NCBI RefSeq assembly: GCF_000377705.1
Contig: NZ_KB898625.1
Span: 361,847 to 425,846, forward strand
Direction of reading: 5' to 3'
Length of the DNA: 64,000 bases
From: Salsuginibacillus kocurii DSM 18087
GTDB taxonomy: Bacteria > Bacillota > Bacilli > Bacillales > Marinococcaceae
The first letter of the stretch is position 1, and each line of letters opens with the position of its first letter. The position numbers and the translations under genes were made by a program. The notes under the pieces are model-generated. The model saw nothing but the letters and a program-made list of their open reading frames with translations, did no database searches and had not been told where the DNA came from. Positions 1-7,783 of this stretch are shown one piece after another.

Positions 1-2
1 AA

Positions 3-376
3 ACGAAAAAGCTGACGAGACAGCTAGTTACGATAGCAACAGCTGATTCATCCAATTGGGATATAAAGAGATTTGAAAAGGCACAGGAAGAAGCTGAAGC
101 AGTGGGCAATTGTCCACTTTATGGTGGGACATTAAAAGATATAAAAGCCAACCATCAACATTTATTGGATGTAGCGGCTTTAATGAGGGATGTAAATTTA
201 CGTTGCCACGATATGTTGCTGGTAAGAAGCTGACAGACAAACAAGTTGAAACGCTTTTAACTAAGGGGAAGACAGGAAAAATTAAAGGATTCAAAGGGAA
301 GAATGGTTCATTTGAAGCGCGTCTTTGCCATATAAGAGTGGTCATATTGAATTTGTTTAAGAAGAAGGAGAATTAA
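3..376 (+). pseudogene. topB: Decayed 3' end of a DNA topoisomerase III gene
   Basis: Fragments match the C-terminal zinc-binding tail of TopB-type topoisomerases. Frame 3 reads EEAEAVGNCPLYGGTLKDIK near 75-145. A second frame from about 150 reads FIGCSGFNEGCKFTLPRYVA and GKTGKIKGFKGKNG. A third frame shift near 320 would continue as PYKSGHIEFV. At least two frameshifts and the missing N-terminal catalytic domains make it non-functional, unless the gene starts left of the window and is read through, which the frameshifts argue against. TopB copies of this kind are common on conjugative elements, so this is probably debris from a mobile element at the left edge of the AT-rich island. Confidence 0.7.
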
Positions 377-488
377 ATAATCAATTGATAACTGCAATAT
401 TTGATGTATAAACATAAACCAGCACTAAAAAAATCCTTATTATTTTTTTATCGCCTCTCATAATCGTTTGATAGCTTATATAAAGCTG

Positions 489-632
489 ATTGTGATCAAC
501 CTTTTTTAAAAAACTAAACGATGATTTGTTTAGGAAGAATCCATTTTGATCAATCTTTATTCAAAATGGATTTCTTTTTATTTCTCTAAAGATGTTGTTT
601 ATAGTGTGATTTTGATCAAACTTTATTCAAAG
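489..632 (+). repeat. Three direct copies of a TGATCAANCTTTATTCAAA-type repeat
   Basis: Copies lie near 489-514 (TGTGATCAACCTTTTTTAAA), 542-569 (TTTTGATCAATCTTTATTC) and 608-632 (TTTTGATCAAACTTTATTC), about 55-65 bp apart. The middle copy forms the loop and one arm of a terminator hairpin. They may be protein-binding sites or decayed terminators; I cannot tell which. Confidence 0.5.
539..583 (+). terminator. Rho-independent terminator
   Basis: An 11-bp stem (ATCCATTTTGA with TCAAAATGGAT) and an 11-nt loop are followed by TTCTTTTTATTTC. It would end transcription coming from the topB remnant and insulate the cluster starting at 951. Confidence 0.7.
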
Positions 633-950
633 CTTCAGCTAAAATATATTCCACTAGAATAAGGCCACTTATCCATAAATTTGATAAAAGTTTAACGTAC
701 TCTACTCATAGTCCATAAAGGACTATATTTATACCATATGAGCTCACCTTATTACTAAAGAATATAAGTGTATACATAAAATATTTGTAAAATTAAAAAC
801 AAAGTGGATAAATTGATTTAATTTACAATATTTAACTCTAATATTCTTTATTCTAGTTTAATGTCAATTGCTATCACATATTATATTAATTTATTGTTAG
901 TTAATAAGTAATAATATTGAAATTATGGAATTTTTGAAAGGGGGTGTATA
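633..950. other. AT-rich intergenic region upstream of the peptide cluster
   Basis: No credible gene was seen. The stretch is very AT-rich and must hold the promoter for the peptide cluster, but no pair of -35/-10 boxes with 17-bp spacing stands out. A strong ribosome site (AAAGGGGGTG) ends at about 945. Confidence 0.5.
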
Positions 951-1037
951 ATGATGGAACTTAAAGTTAAAATCAAGCGCTTGGAAGAAAAACCAAATGT
1001 AGGATACTCAGCTGTTGCTAGCACTTTATGTGGTTAG
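951..1037 (+). CDS. Putative RiPP precursor peptide, 28 aa
   Basis: A short reading frame, ATG at 951 and TAG at 1035-1037, sits behind a very strong ribosome site (GAAAGGGGGTG, 6-7 nt spacing). The product begins MMEL, is lysine- and glutamate-rich for about 14 residues (leader-like) and ends GYSAVASTLCG, a small-residue, core-like tail with Cys27 and terminal Gly28. Right after it comes a hairpin and then an enzyme carrying a PqqD-like RiPP recognition domain, an exporter and an ornithine cyclodeaminase-family protein. That order (abundant small peptide, attenuating hairpin, modifying enzyme, exporter) is typical of ribosomally made, modified peptides. I do not recognise the family. A chance ORF or a regulatory leader peptide is the alternative. 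Confidence 0.6.
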   Translation: MMELKVKIKRLEEKPNVGYSAVASTLCG

Positions 1038-1060
1038 TATTAGAGCTAGAGTAGTCATCA

Positions 1061-1087
1061 GAGGAAGAGGGCATCTGCCCTCTTCTC
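1061..1087 (+). terminator. Attenuator-like hairpin after the precursor
   Basis: GAGGAAGAGGGCA pairs with TGCCCTCTTCTC through a 2-nt loop with one bulge, followed only by CCATTTTC. The weak tail suggests partial termination or 3'-end protection, giving more precursor than enzyme transcript, as in many RiPP operons (inference). Confidence 0.6.
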
Positions 1088-1154
1088 CCATTTTCGGAAA
1101 AAGCACCATCAGATATCTTTTAATTTGATTTCAATGAATGAAAGGAGAAGAGAA

Positions 1155-2174
1155 ATGAATACAATTGTAGAAAAAAATTTAGAGTTCCCTCGTTTACGAC
1201 ACTGCACCTTCTTGGAAGGACAGAAAGAAGACCCTATGTATATGGTAGTTGGTAAAGATTTTTTCGAATTAGAAAATACTGTTGGTGATAGAGATAAGTT
1301 TTTAGAAGTAAAGAGGTATTTTGATGGAAGGCACTCTATTGATCAAATTTCAAAAATTACTGGTGTTGCAAAAGACCATCTGACAGATATTATATCTGAG
1401 TTCAATGATTTGGGATTGATGAGAACAGAGAACGAAGAAGAGAAAAATTTTATAAAAAAAGATGATTTTATCAAGCAAATAGAAGATAGTTGTGAAATGT
1501 GGGCGAGTCAAATTGGCTATCATCAACTATTTGCTGGACTTGAAAGAAAAGAACTTAGAAAAGAAGTATTCCAAGGTTTTTTATTAGAAGTTTATCATTA
1601 CGTTAAAGGAGCGAGAAAGCATATTGCAGTTGCTTTAGCTAACTGTTCAACTGATAGAGAACAAGAGTTACTTACAGAATTTTTTGTTGATGAATACGAC
1701 CATGGTAAGCTATTGATAGAGGCTGTGGAAAAGACAGGAATTCCAAAAGATCAAACAATTAATGCACACCCTATAATTGGAACAATGTCCTTAATTAATA
1801 TGCTATCTGAGATTGGTAGGCAAAGCACTTTTGCATATATTGCTTGTACTTCTCTTTTCGAAGCAAGAGCAGAAGACTTTGAAGCTTCTAAAGCATCTTT
1901 CGAACGTCTGGCAGAATATAGTGGATTTGATAAAACAGTTGTAGATCCTGTAATAGAACATATGAGAGGAGACATTGAAGCAGATCATAATAGTTTGTTG
2001 GAAGAAGTGCTAGAGGGTATAGATTATATTAGCGCTGAAGAAGCTCATTTTACAGTCAACTGTTTACATGATTTAAAGCATTCATTTGACCAATTTCACG
2101 ACCAAATTATTGAATATTATTCAGATGTTTCTAATTATATACCAAGATTAAAAGTCGATTACTTCTCTCTATAA
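1155..2174 (+). CDS. RRE-containing heme-oxygenase-like (putative diiron) enzyme
   Basis: A 339-aa protein. I chose ATG 1155 because AAAGGAGAAG lies 5 nt upstream; an in-frame TTG at 1125 has no such site. Residues ~30-90 look like a PqqD-type winged helix (FFELEN, YFDGRHSIDQISKITG, ISEFNDLGLM), the fold used as a RiPP recognition element. Residues ~105-330 are all-helical and resemble the heme-oxygenase-like/TENA-PqqC superfamily. Candidate metal ligands form two ExxH motifs, E145-H148 (EVYH) and E275-H278 (EADH), with E180/H183 (DEYDHG) and E237 (FEARAE) between them, as in heme-oxygenase-like diiron oxidases. The fusion suggests oxidation of a peptide bound through its leader. The reaction is unknown. 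The AT-rich codon use differs from genes right of 4590. Confidence 0.7.
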   Translation: MNTIVEKNLEFPRLRHCTFLEGQKEDPMYMVVGKDFFELENTVGDRDKFLEVKRYFDGRHSIDQISKITGVAKDHLTDIISEFNDLGLMRTENEEEKNFIKKDDFIKQIEDSCEMWASQIGYHQLFAGLERKELRKEVFQGFLLEVYHYVKGARKHIAVALANCSTDREQELLTEFFVDEYDHGKLLIEAVEKTGIPKDQTINAHPIIGTMSLINMLSEIGRQSTFAYIACTSLFEARAEDFEASKASFERLAEYSGFDKTVVDPVIEHMRGDIEADHNSLLEEVLEGIDYISAEEAHFTVNCLHDLKHSFDQFHDQIIEYYSDVSNYIPRLKVDYFSL

Positions 2175-2179
2175 TAAAT

Positions 2180-2258
2180 GAGAGCTGCCTTAAAGATGCC
2201 ATTTGCTCCCCATAAAACAAACACAAACGTATTAATAAAAAAGCTAAGGGCAGCTCTC
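2180..2258 (+). promoter_or_regulatory. Inverted repeat spanning the intergenic gap before the MFS gene
   Basis: GAGAGCTGCCTTA (2180-2192) pairs with TAAGGGCAGCTCTC (2245-2258), ending 2 nt before the ATG at 2261. The right arm contains the AAGGG ribosome site, so a long stem would hide the start of the transporter gene. This may be a post-transcriptional control; only the pairing is seen. Confidence 0.5.
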
Positions 2259-2260
2259 CA

Positions 2261-3553
2261 ATGGTGGTTCTTATGTACAAACAATATAATAAAATTTTGA
2301 ACTCTTCAATCTTAAATAATAAACCTTTTTTAAAGCTTTGGGGAGGTCAAAGTGTAAGTTATATGGGAGATCAGATTTATTTGTTAGCCTTACCATTATT
2401 AGTTTATGAAATCACAGGATCTGGAAGCCAAATGGCGATTGTTTTTGGTTTTGAAATGATCCCTTTTTTATTATTTAGTTTAATTGGTGGGGTATTAACA
2501 GATAAATGGAACAAGAAAATAACACTGATTTTAGGGAATATTTTAGCCATTCTACCTCTTATGATTATTTATATGTTAAGCGCCCAAGGGGTAATTGAAG
2601 TATGGCATATATATATTATGAGTTTTATTTTATCTAGTATAGTTGCAATGACTTTACCTGCTTTTGAAGCATCTATTCCTTCTCTTGTAGATAAAAAAGA
2701 TTTAATAGGGGCTAACTCGTTAACTGAGCTGACCTTATCCCTTACTAGGATACTTGGACCAGCTATAGGTGGTGGATTGATAGCTTGGATAGGGGCAACA
2801 CAAGCAATTTTAATAAATGCTGCTACTTACCTAATTGCTTCATTGTTGATTTCCACTATTGTAATTTATCAAGTTACTAATATTTCATTCAATTCCAAAA
2901 TCAAAGACTCTCTATACGCATTTTGGGAAGGGCTATTGTATGTTCCGAAGCACAAAATCTTGAAGTGGGGTGTCTTTTTAAGTACTTCATCCAACATCAT
3001 ACTTGGAGCATACACTTCACTACTGATTTATTATATGACAAATGAATTAAATTTCACCCCTGATGTTATTGGTATAGTATTTACAGTTTCAAGCATTGCC
3101 TCTATTATTGCTGCTGCGATATTAGCAATGATTATAAAAAGCAATGAAAAAAGTGGATTAGTTATGTTGGTTAGCTTGGTTTGTCAAGGTATGGGTGTTC
3201 TTTTTGTAGGGCTTTCATTCAACTTAATAACTCTACTGATAGCTCAAGCTATTTATGTTTCTTCAGTAACTTTATACACAATCAATTGGAGATCTCTGAG
3301 ACAAACGGTAACACCTGATAATATGTTAGGAAGAGTTTCTGGGGTGTGTAGAGGAATAGCATTTGGTGGAGCAAGTTTAGGTGGATTTTTAGGCGGAATT
3401 TTCTTAAGTATGATTACTGTATCAACTCTACTTATGATAAGTGGTGTAATTGTGATTTCAATAGCTTTAATTTCAATAATAAAGGCAAATGATTTTAAAA
3501 ATATCAATATTAGCGAAGAAAATAAGGCACAATTGGAAAAGCAATCAGTTTAA
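2261..3553 (+). CDS. MFS transporter (EntS/DHA3-like), probable peptide or product exporter
   Basis: A 430-aa protein with about 12 hydrophobic segments. The N-terminal half carries FLKLWGGQSVSYMGDQIYLLALP, split here as FLKLWGGQSVSYMGD and IYLLALPLLVYE, and GGVLTDKWNKK (the MFS loop 2-3 motif), typical of the drug/siderophore exporter group. Start ATG 2261 lies behind AAGGG; ATG 2273 would also fit. It is third in the island operon, between the heme-oxygenase-like enzyme and the cyclodeaminase-family gene, so export of the modified peptide or self-immunity is likely. The substrate is inferred from context only. Confidence 0.8.
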   Translation: MVVLMYKQYNKILNSSILNNKPFLKLWGGQSVSYMGDQIYLLALPLLVYEITGSGSQMAIVFGFEMIPFLLFSLIGGVLTDKWNKKITLILGNILAILPLMIIYMLSAQGVIEVWHIYIMSFILSSIVAMTLPAFEASIPSLVDKKDLIGANSLTELTLSLTRILGPAIGGGLIAWIGATQAILINAATYLIASLLISTIVIYQVTNISFNSKIKDSLYAFWEGLLYVPKHKILKWGVFLSTSSNIILGAYTSLLIYYMTNELNFTPDVIGIVFTVSSIASIIAAAILAMIIKSNEKSGLVMLVSLVCQGMGVLFVGLSFNLITLLIAQAIYVSSVTLYTINWRSLRQTVTPDNMLGRVSGVCRGIAFGGASLGGFLGGIFLSMITVSTLLMISGVIVISIALISIIKANDFKNINISEENKAQLEKQSV

Positions 3554-3579
3554 GTAAAAGACTTTAATTAAAGAAGGGG

Positions 3580-4545
3580 ATGTCAGTAATCAGTTTACTT
3601 TTGTCCGATAAAGACATAAGAGATTTGATTTGTATAAATGAGATCATCCCTGACTTAGAAAAAGGGATGAAAAAATATCAATCTAAGGAAAATCAAAGTG
3701 AACGTGTGTTTGCGCCCCTTAGTAATATTTCAGGTGCAATGGTTCTTATGCCAGGTTTACTAGAAAATATACCCGCCTATACTGTTAAAGTTCATTCTAA
3801 ATTCTCAAACCAATCACCATCTATTAAAGGGGTAATACATCTACATGATTTGAATAACGGCAATTTACTTTCAATAATGGATTCAGCTTATATTACAGCT
3901 GTCAGAACCAGTATTGTAGGTGCAATAGGCACACATTTACTCTCACGTCATAATGCCCATAGAGTGGCTATTGTAGGCTGTGGTATTCAGGGTGAGCTAC
4001 AATTGAAATCATTATCTTTATTTCGAGATATATCGGTTGTTTATGTATTTGACCTCATATCAGAAAAAGCAGTGGCATTTGCAAATAAAGTGGGTAAAAA
4101 ATTAAACCTCACCATTATTCCTGTTTTGAGAATAGAAGAAGCCATTAAACAATCTGAAATCTTGATTTTAGCAACTTGGTCTAAAAATCCTCTTATATTC
4201 TCTAATATGTTATCTGAAGGTACTCATATAACCTCTATTGGTGCCGATCAACCCGATAAATGTGAAATAAGTGTTGAACTTATCAAGAAAGCTAAATTTA
4301 TTTGCGATGATAAGGAACTTACTACACAAATGGGTGCCATTGCAAGCGCCAATCTTAGTTCAAAAAATATTGATGGTGAAATAGGAGATATATTAAATGG
4401 TCACATTGAAGGAAGAACATTTATGAGGCAAAATACTATCCTTAGTTTAGTCGGTCTAGCTTTTCAAGATTTAGCTGTTGCTTGGAGAGTATATAATAAA
4501 GCAATAAGTGAAAATGTAGGTGAAGAATTTTTTTTACATAAATAA
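3580..4545 (+). CDS. Ornithine cyclodeaminase / mu-crystallin family protein
   Basis: A 321-aa protein of the OCD/SbnB/alanine-dehydrogenase family. Seen: the TAVRTSIVGAIGTHLLS core, the Rossmann dinucleotide motif VAIVGCGIQGELQL (near residue 125) and ITSIGADQPDKCEISVELI, all family hallmarks. Members deaminate ornithine to proline or make/break N-C bonds with NAD(P)H (SbnB in diaminopropionate synthesis). Here it may supply an unusual amino acid or reduce an imine on the peptide. The GAAGGGG ribosome site directly abuts the ATG, so the start is not certain. It is the last gene of the AT-rich island. Confidence 0.8.
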   Translation: MSVISLLLSDKDIRDLICINEIIPDLEKGMKKYQSKENQSERVFAPLSNISGAMVLMPGLLENIPAYTVKVHSKFSNQSPSIKGVIHLHDLNNGNLLSIMDSAYITAVRTSIVGAIGTHLLSRHNAHRVAIVGCGIQGELQLKSLSLFRDISVVYVFDLISEKAVAFANKVGKKLNLTIIPVLRIEEAIKQSEILILATWSKNPLIFSNMLSEGTHITSIGADQPDKCEISVELIKKAKFICDDKELTTQMGAIASANLSSKNIDGEIGDILNGHIEGRTFMRQNTILSLVGLAFQDLAVAWRVYNKAISENVGEEFFLHK

Positions 4546-4589
4546 AAGTGGGTCGTATTTATTTTAAACAGGATGATAGAGGTGTTTAA

Positions 4590-5486
4590 TTATGGTTCTC
4601 CTGCTGAAACAATCGCTGCTTCAGGCGCGACCTCTTCCAAAAATTCTGGAATCGTCGACGTATCTGAGCCGTGATGGCCTAAGTGGAGCACCTCGCTTGA
4701 TAAATCAAGGTCTTCTTCCACCATCTCCTGCTCCGTTTCTGCTTCGGCATCTCCTGTCAGTAATACATCGACTTCGCCATAAGAGAAGGTTGCCGAGAGC
4801 GAACCTTCATGCAAATCCCCGCTCAGCTCATCCGGGTTTACCACTTCAATTTCCATTCCTCCCACGTCATACGTGTCTCCGCGGCGTGGTTCTTCGTACG
4901 CTACATCTTCGGTTTCAATCGCCTCGATCACCCGCTCGAACGTATCGGTAGTCGTCGTGTCACCAGACATCCAGACTTCTTCCACCTCAAATTCTTCTAT
5001 AATCATATCCATTTGGCCAATGTGGTCGGCATGGGGGTGGCTGCCCGCTAAGATATCGATTTCTTCAATATCCTGTTCATGCAAATAATCGACGACATCC
5101 GCCCGGCTCCAATCGCCGGCGTCAAATAACACTTTGTACGTTTCTTCTTCCTCCTCTACTTCAAATAGAGTAGCATCTGCCTGGCCTGCGTCAATGAAAT
5201 GTACCGCGAGTTCGTCCAGCTCTTCGCCGGCCGCCTGCTGTTCCTCCTCTTCAATCTGCTCCTTTTCTTCCTCCTCAGCCTGCACCTCTTCTTCATCCGT
5301 TTCTGTTTCCGTAGTCGCTGGCTCTTCTTCGTTTTCTTCTTCCGGCTCTTTTTGTCCGGCCTGTTCATCTGCTTCTTCTTCGCTTTCAGGCTCTGCTTCT
5401 GGCTCCGCATCTTCTTCTGTCTCACAGCCTGCAAGCATTAAGGTTAGAAAAGCAGCACCTGGCACCAATAGATGTGTGATCTTCAA
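4590..5486 (-). CDS. ComEC-like metallo-beta-lactamase-fold lipoprotein, 3' truncated
   Basis: Translation from TTG 5486 (AGGGGGAGA 6 nt upstream) gives a short signal peptide ending LMLAGC, a lipobox, then an extremely acidic linker of about 75 residues and an MBL domain. Seen: HFIDAGQADATL, the metal-binding GSHPHADHIG, LLTGDAEAE and LHLGHHGSDTS, as in ComEC C-terminal and related exported hydrolases. The product stops at AIVSAGEP, whereas relatives continue with N-x-YGHPHP and about 25 more residues. The gene is therefore cut at its 3' end exactly where the AT-rich island begins. Activity is uncertain because the missing histidine segment often helps form the active site. Confidence 0.75.
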   Translation of the reverse strand: MKITHLLVPGAAFLTLMLAGCETEEDAEPEAEPESEEEADEQAGQKEPEEENEEEPATTETETDEEEVQAEEEEKEQIEEEEQQAAGEELDELAVHFIDAGQADATLFEVEEEEETYKVLFDAGDWSRADVVDYLHEQDIEEIDILAGSHPHADHIGQMDMIIEEFEVEEVWMSGDTTTTDTFERVIEAIETEDVAYEEPRRGDTYDVGGMEIEVVNPDELSGDLHEGSLSATFSYGEVDVLLTGDAEAETEQEMVEEDLDLSSEVLHLGHHGSDTSTIPEFLEEVAPEAAIVSAGEP

Positions 5487-5583
5487 CGTATCTCTCCCCC
5501 TATCTGTTTTTAAGCTATCAAATTCCTTTGATCCTCCACAAGGATAAACTATTAGCACGTTCCATATTTCTTTCTTTTGTTTA

Positions 5584-5606
5584 AACGTTCTTTTCTTCCT
5601 TTCTTC
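5584..5606 (+). repeat. Dispersed TTTCTTC motif, variant copy
   Basis: AACGTTC then TTTTCTTCCTTTCTTC: a copy with a small insertion, in the gap between the divergent lipoprotein and murR genes. Confidence 0.5.
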
Positions 5607-5720
5607 GGATAGTCCTTTTTTCTCTTTTTCAACTTGTCACTTTCTCTTTCTTGCTTTTTCCCTCTTGTTGTTCTCATAATATAACCATCTAGTGGAAGGA
5701 GCGGGAGGTTTAAATTTGCA

Positions 5721-6581
5721 ATGGGCGAGACAGTAATTTTAGCTAAGATCCGGGCACAGCTCACTTCCTTTTCACCAGCAGAACGAAAAGTGGCAGAGTA
5801 TATTTTAGCGCATGGAGAATTTGTGCCGACGATGACCACCAAGCAGCTGGCCGAACAAGCCAATGCGAGTGAAGCGAGTATTGTCCGGTTCTGTAAGCGT
5901 ATTGGAATGGAAAGTTTTCGAATGGTAAAGGTTGCGCTGGCTCAGGAATATTCACAAGGAGAAGCCACCATTAATAGCACCTCCTTAATTGAATCGAACG
6001 ATACACCGCATAGTTTGTTTCAAAAAGTTACTTCCTTGAATCGTATGTCCTTAGAAATGGCACCCAAAACGATTAGTTATGCTGAATTTGAAAACGCTGT
6101 TACAGCGCTGCAGGCGGCGGGCATGATCAGCATTTTTGGCGTAGGTGGTTCATACACGGCGGCTGTTGACGCTCAGTACAAATTAATGAGATTAGGGTGC
6201 CATGCAACGACCTCTTCAGATTATCACTATATGGTACCACTCGTTACGATGATGAAGCCTGAGGATGTATTAATTTGTGTGAGTATGACCGGACGCACCC
6301 ATGAAATTGTGGAGCTAGCCCGCTTCGCAAAAGAACGGAAGGTGACAGTCCTGGCCATCACTCGCCTGGATAATTCGCCGCTATATAAATTAGCAGACAT
6401 TTGCCTCTGCATTCCAGACATTGAGCTTGAACACCGGATAGGCAGCATTGCTTCTAGAACGAGCCAGTTAAATATTATCGATGCTCTCTATGTGGCTCTT
6501 TTTCATTCCATCGGCGCTGAACTAGTGGACCGTTTTGACGAATCCCGGGCTCGTGCTGATGAACATAGACAAGAGGAATAA
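5721..6581 (+). CDS. murR: RpiR-family transcriptional regulator of MurNAc catabolism
   Basis: A 286-aa protein with an N-terminal HTH_6 domain (FSPAERKVAEYILAHG, then SEASIVRFCKRIGMESF) and a C-terminal SIS sugar-phosphate-binding domain (IFGVGGSYTAAVDAQYKLMRLG; VLICVSMTGRTHEIVE). It heads the murR-murQ-murP-mupG group, so it should sense MurNAc-6-phosphate. ATG 5721 follows GGGAGG at 12 nt, slightly long. A terminator at 6580-6610 separates it from murQ, which has its own promoter and a palindrome that may be its operator. Confidence 0.85.
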   Translation: MGETVILAKIRAQLTSFSPAERKVAEYILAHGEFVPTMTTKQLAEQANASEASIVRFCKRIGMESFRMVKVALAQEYSQGEATINSTSLIESNDTPHSLFQKVTSLNRMSLEMAPKTISYAEFENAVTALQAAGMISIFGVGGSYTAAVDAQYKLMRLGCHATTSSDYHYMVPLVTMMKPEDVLICVSMTGRTHEIVELARFAKERKVTVLAITRLDNSPLYKLADICLCIPDIELEHRIGSIASRTSQLNIIDALYVALFHSIGAELVDRFDESRARADEHRQEE

Positions 6582-6610
6582 CCGTTTTGCGAGGCAAAGC
6601 GGTTTTTCTT
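6580..6610 (+). terminator. Terminator after murR
   Basis: AACCGTTTTG and CAAAGCGGTT pair (one G-T) around GAGG, followed by TTTCTT. Confidence 0.7.
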
Positions 6611-6751
6611 GTATCCTAAACCCTCTCTGTTCTAGCTCTCTTCTTATGCTCCCCTCTTTCTTTCCGTCGCATTTCATCCATGCTAGCTTTAAAATTCTTT
6701 GTTAGTCTTCCTGCCAATATGCAAGATTTTCACCGGCTAGTACGATAGATT

Positions 6752-6814
6752 TGAAATTAAATTTCATATAATAATAAATTTATATTGATTTTAACTTTCA
6801 CTATGGCATACAAT
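6752..6814 (+). promoter_or_regulatory. murQ promoter with upstream palindrome (candidate MurR site)
   Basis: A perfect 15-nt palindrome TGAAATTAAATTTCA lies at 6752-6766. Downstream, TTGATT (6785-6790) and TACAAT (6809-6814) with 18-bp spacing form a SigA-type promoter. The palindrome's position upstream of -35 is compatible with either repression or activation. Confidence 0.55.
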
Positions 6815-6862
6815 AGATATGAAAGCGGATTCAAAAATCGACATGAAGACGGAGGAATGTCT

Positions 6863-7747
6863 ATGATACATAAATTAGGAACCGAACGACGAAACGAACG
6901 CACGATGGACTTAGACGAAATGTCGATTCTAGGCATTTTAGAAACGATGAACAGCGAAGACAAAGAGGTGCCGGAAAAGATTAAAGACGTGCTGCCAGCC
7001 ATTGAAGCATTAGTCAAAGAAACGATCGCTGCCTTGAAAAAAAATGGCCGTATTTTATATGTCGGAGCGGGCACAAGTGGACGGTTAGGTGTTCTAGACG
7101 CTGTTGAGTGCCCTCCCACCTTTGGCACCGCGCCCGAAACAGTGCAAGGCTTTATTGCTGGTGGAGATCAGGCATTTACAAAAGCGAAAGAAGGAGCCGA
7201 AGATTCTCAAGAAGCAGGACGTGAGGATTTAGAGAAGGTACAACTTTCCGAAAATGATGTCGTCATTGGACTGGCAGCTAGCGGTCGCACTCCCTATGTT
7301 ATCGGCGCGTTAGCCTACGCCCGTGAAATAGGAGCAGTCACGGGAAGTATTGCCTGCAATTTGGACGCAGCGATTAGCAAGTGGGCTGACCACCCGATTG
7401 AAATAAATACAGGTCCGGAAGTGTTAACTGGCTCTACTCGTTTGAAAGCAGGAACAGCACAAAAGTTAGTGTTGAATATGATTTCCAGTGCTTCCATGAT
7501 TGGGTATGGGAAAGTGTATCAAAATTTAATGGTTGATGTGAAAGCAACAAATGAAAAGCTGGTCGCTCGCTCTCATCGTATTATCCAAGAAGCAACGGGA
7601 GTCGATGAAGCTACCGCTGTCAGCACGTTTGAAGCAGCCAACCACCATGTAAAAACTGCGATTGTAATGATATTGGCAGACGTCAGCGCCGAAGAAGCAG
7701 TGAAACGATTGGATCAAGCAGAAGGGTTTGTCCGTCAATCGATTTAA
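6863..7747 (+). CDS. murQ: N-acetylmuramic acid 6-phosphate etherase
   Basis: A 294-aa SIS-domain enzyme that cleaves the lactyl ether of MurNAc-6-P to GlcNAc-6-P and D-lactate. Seen: TERRNERTMDLDEM at the N terminus, GAGTSGRLGVLDAVECPPTFG split as GAGTSGRLGVLDA / ECPPTFG, VIGLAASGRTPYVIGAL and STRLKAGTAQKLVLNM, the family signature. ATG 6863 is preferred because ACGGAGGA ends 7 nt upstream; ATG 6857 is too close. It feeds GlcNAc-6-P to the adjacent nag genes. Confidence 0.95.
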   Translation: MIHKLGTERRNERTMDLDEMSILGILETMNSEDKEVPEKIKDVLPAIEALVKETIAALKKNGRILYVGAGTSGRLGVLDAVECPPTFGTAPETVQGFIAGGDQAFTKAKEGAEDSQEAGREDLEKVQLSENDVVIGLAASGRTPYVIGALAYAREIGAVTGSIACNLDAAISKWADHPIEINTGPEVLTGSTRLKAGTAQKLVLNMISSASMIGYGKVYQNLMVDVKATNEKLVARSHRIIQEATGVDEATAVSTFEAANHHVKTAIVMILADVSAEEAVKRLDQAEGFVRQSI

Positions 7748-7783
7748 TAATTAAATTTTTATTGCGGTAAAGGGGGAAAAGCA

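Noticed and set aside
5134..5547. Serine-rich plus-strand frame
   Set aside because: Antisense shadow of the acidic linker of the MBL lipoprotein.
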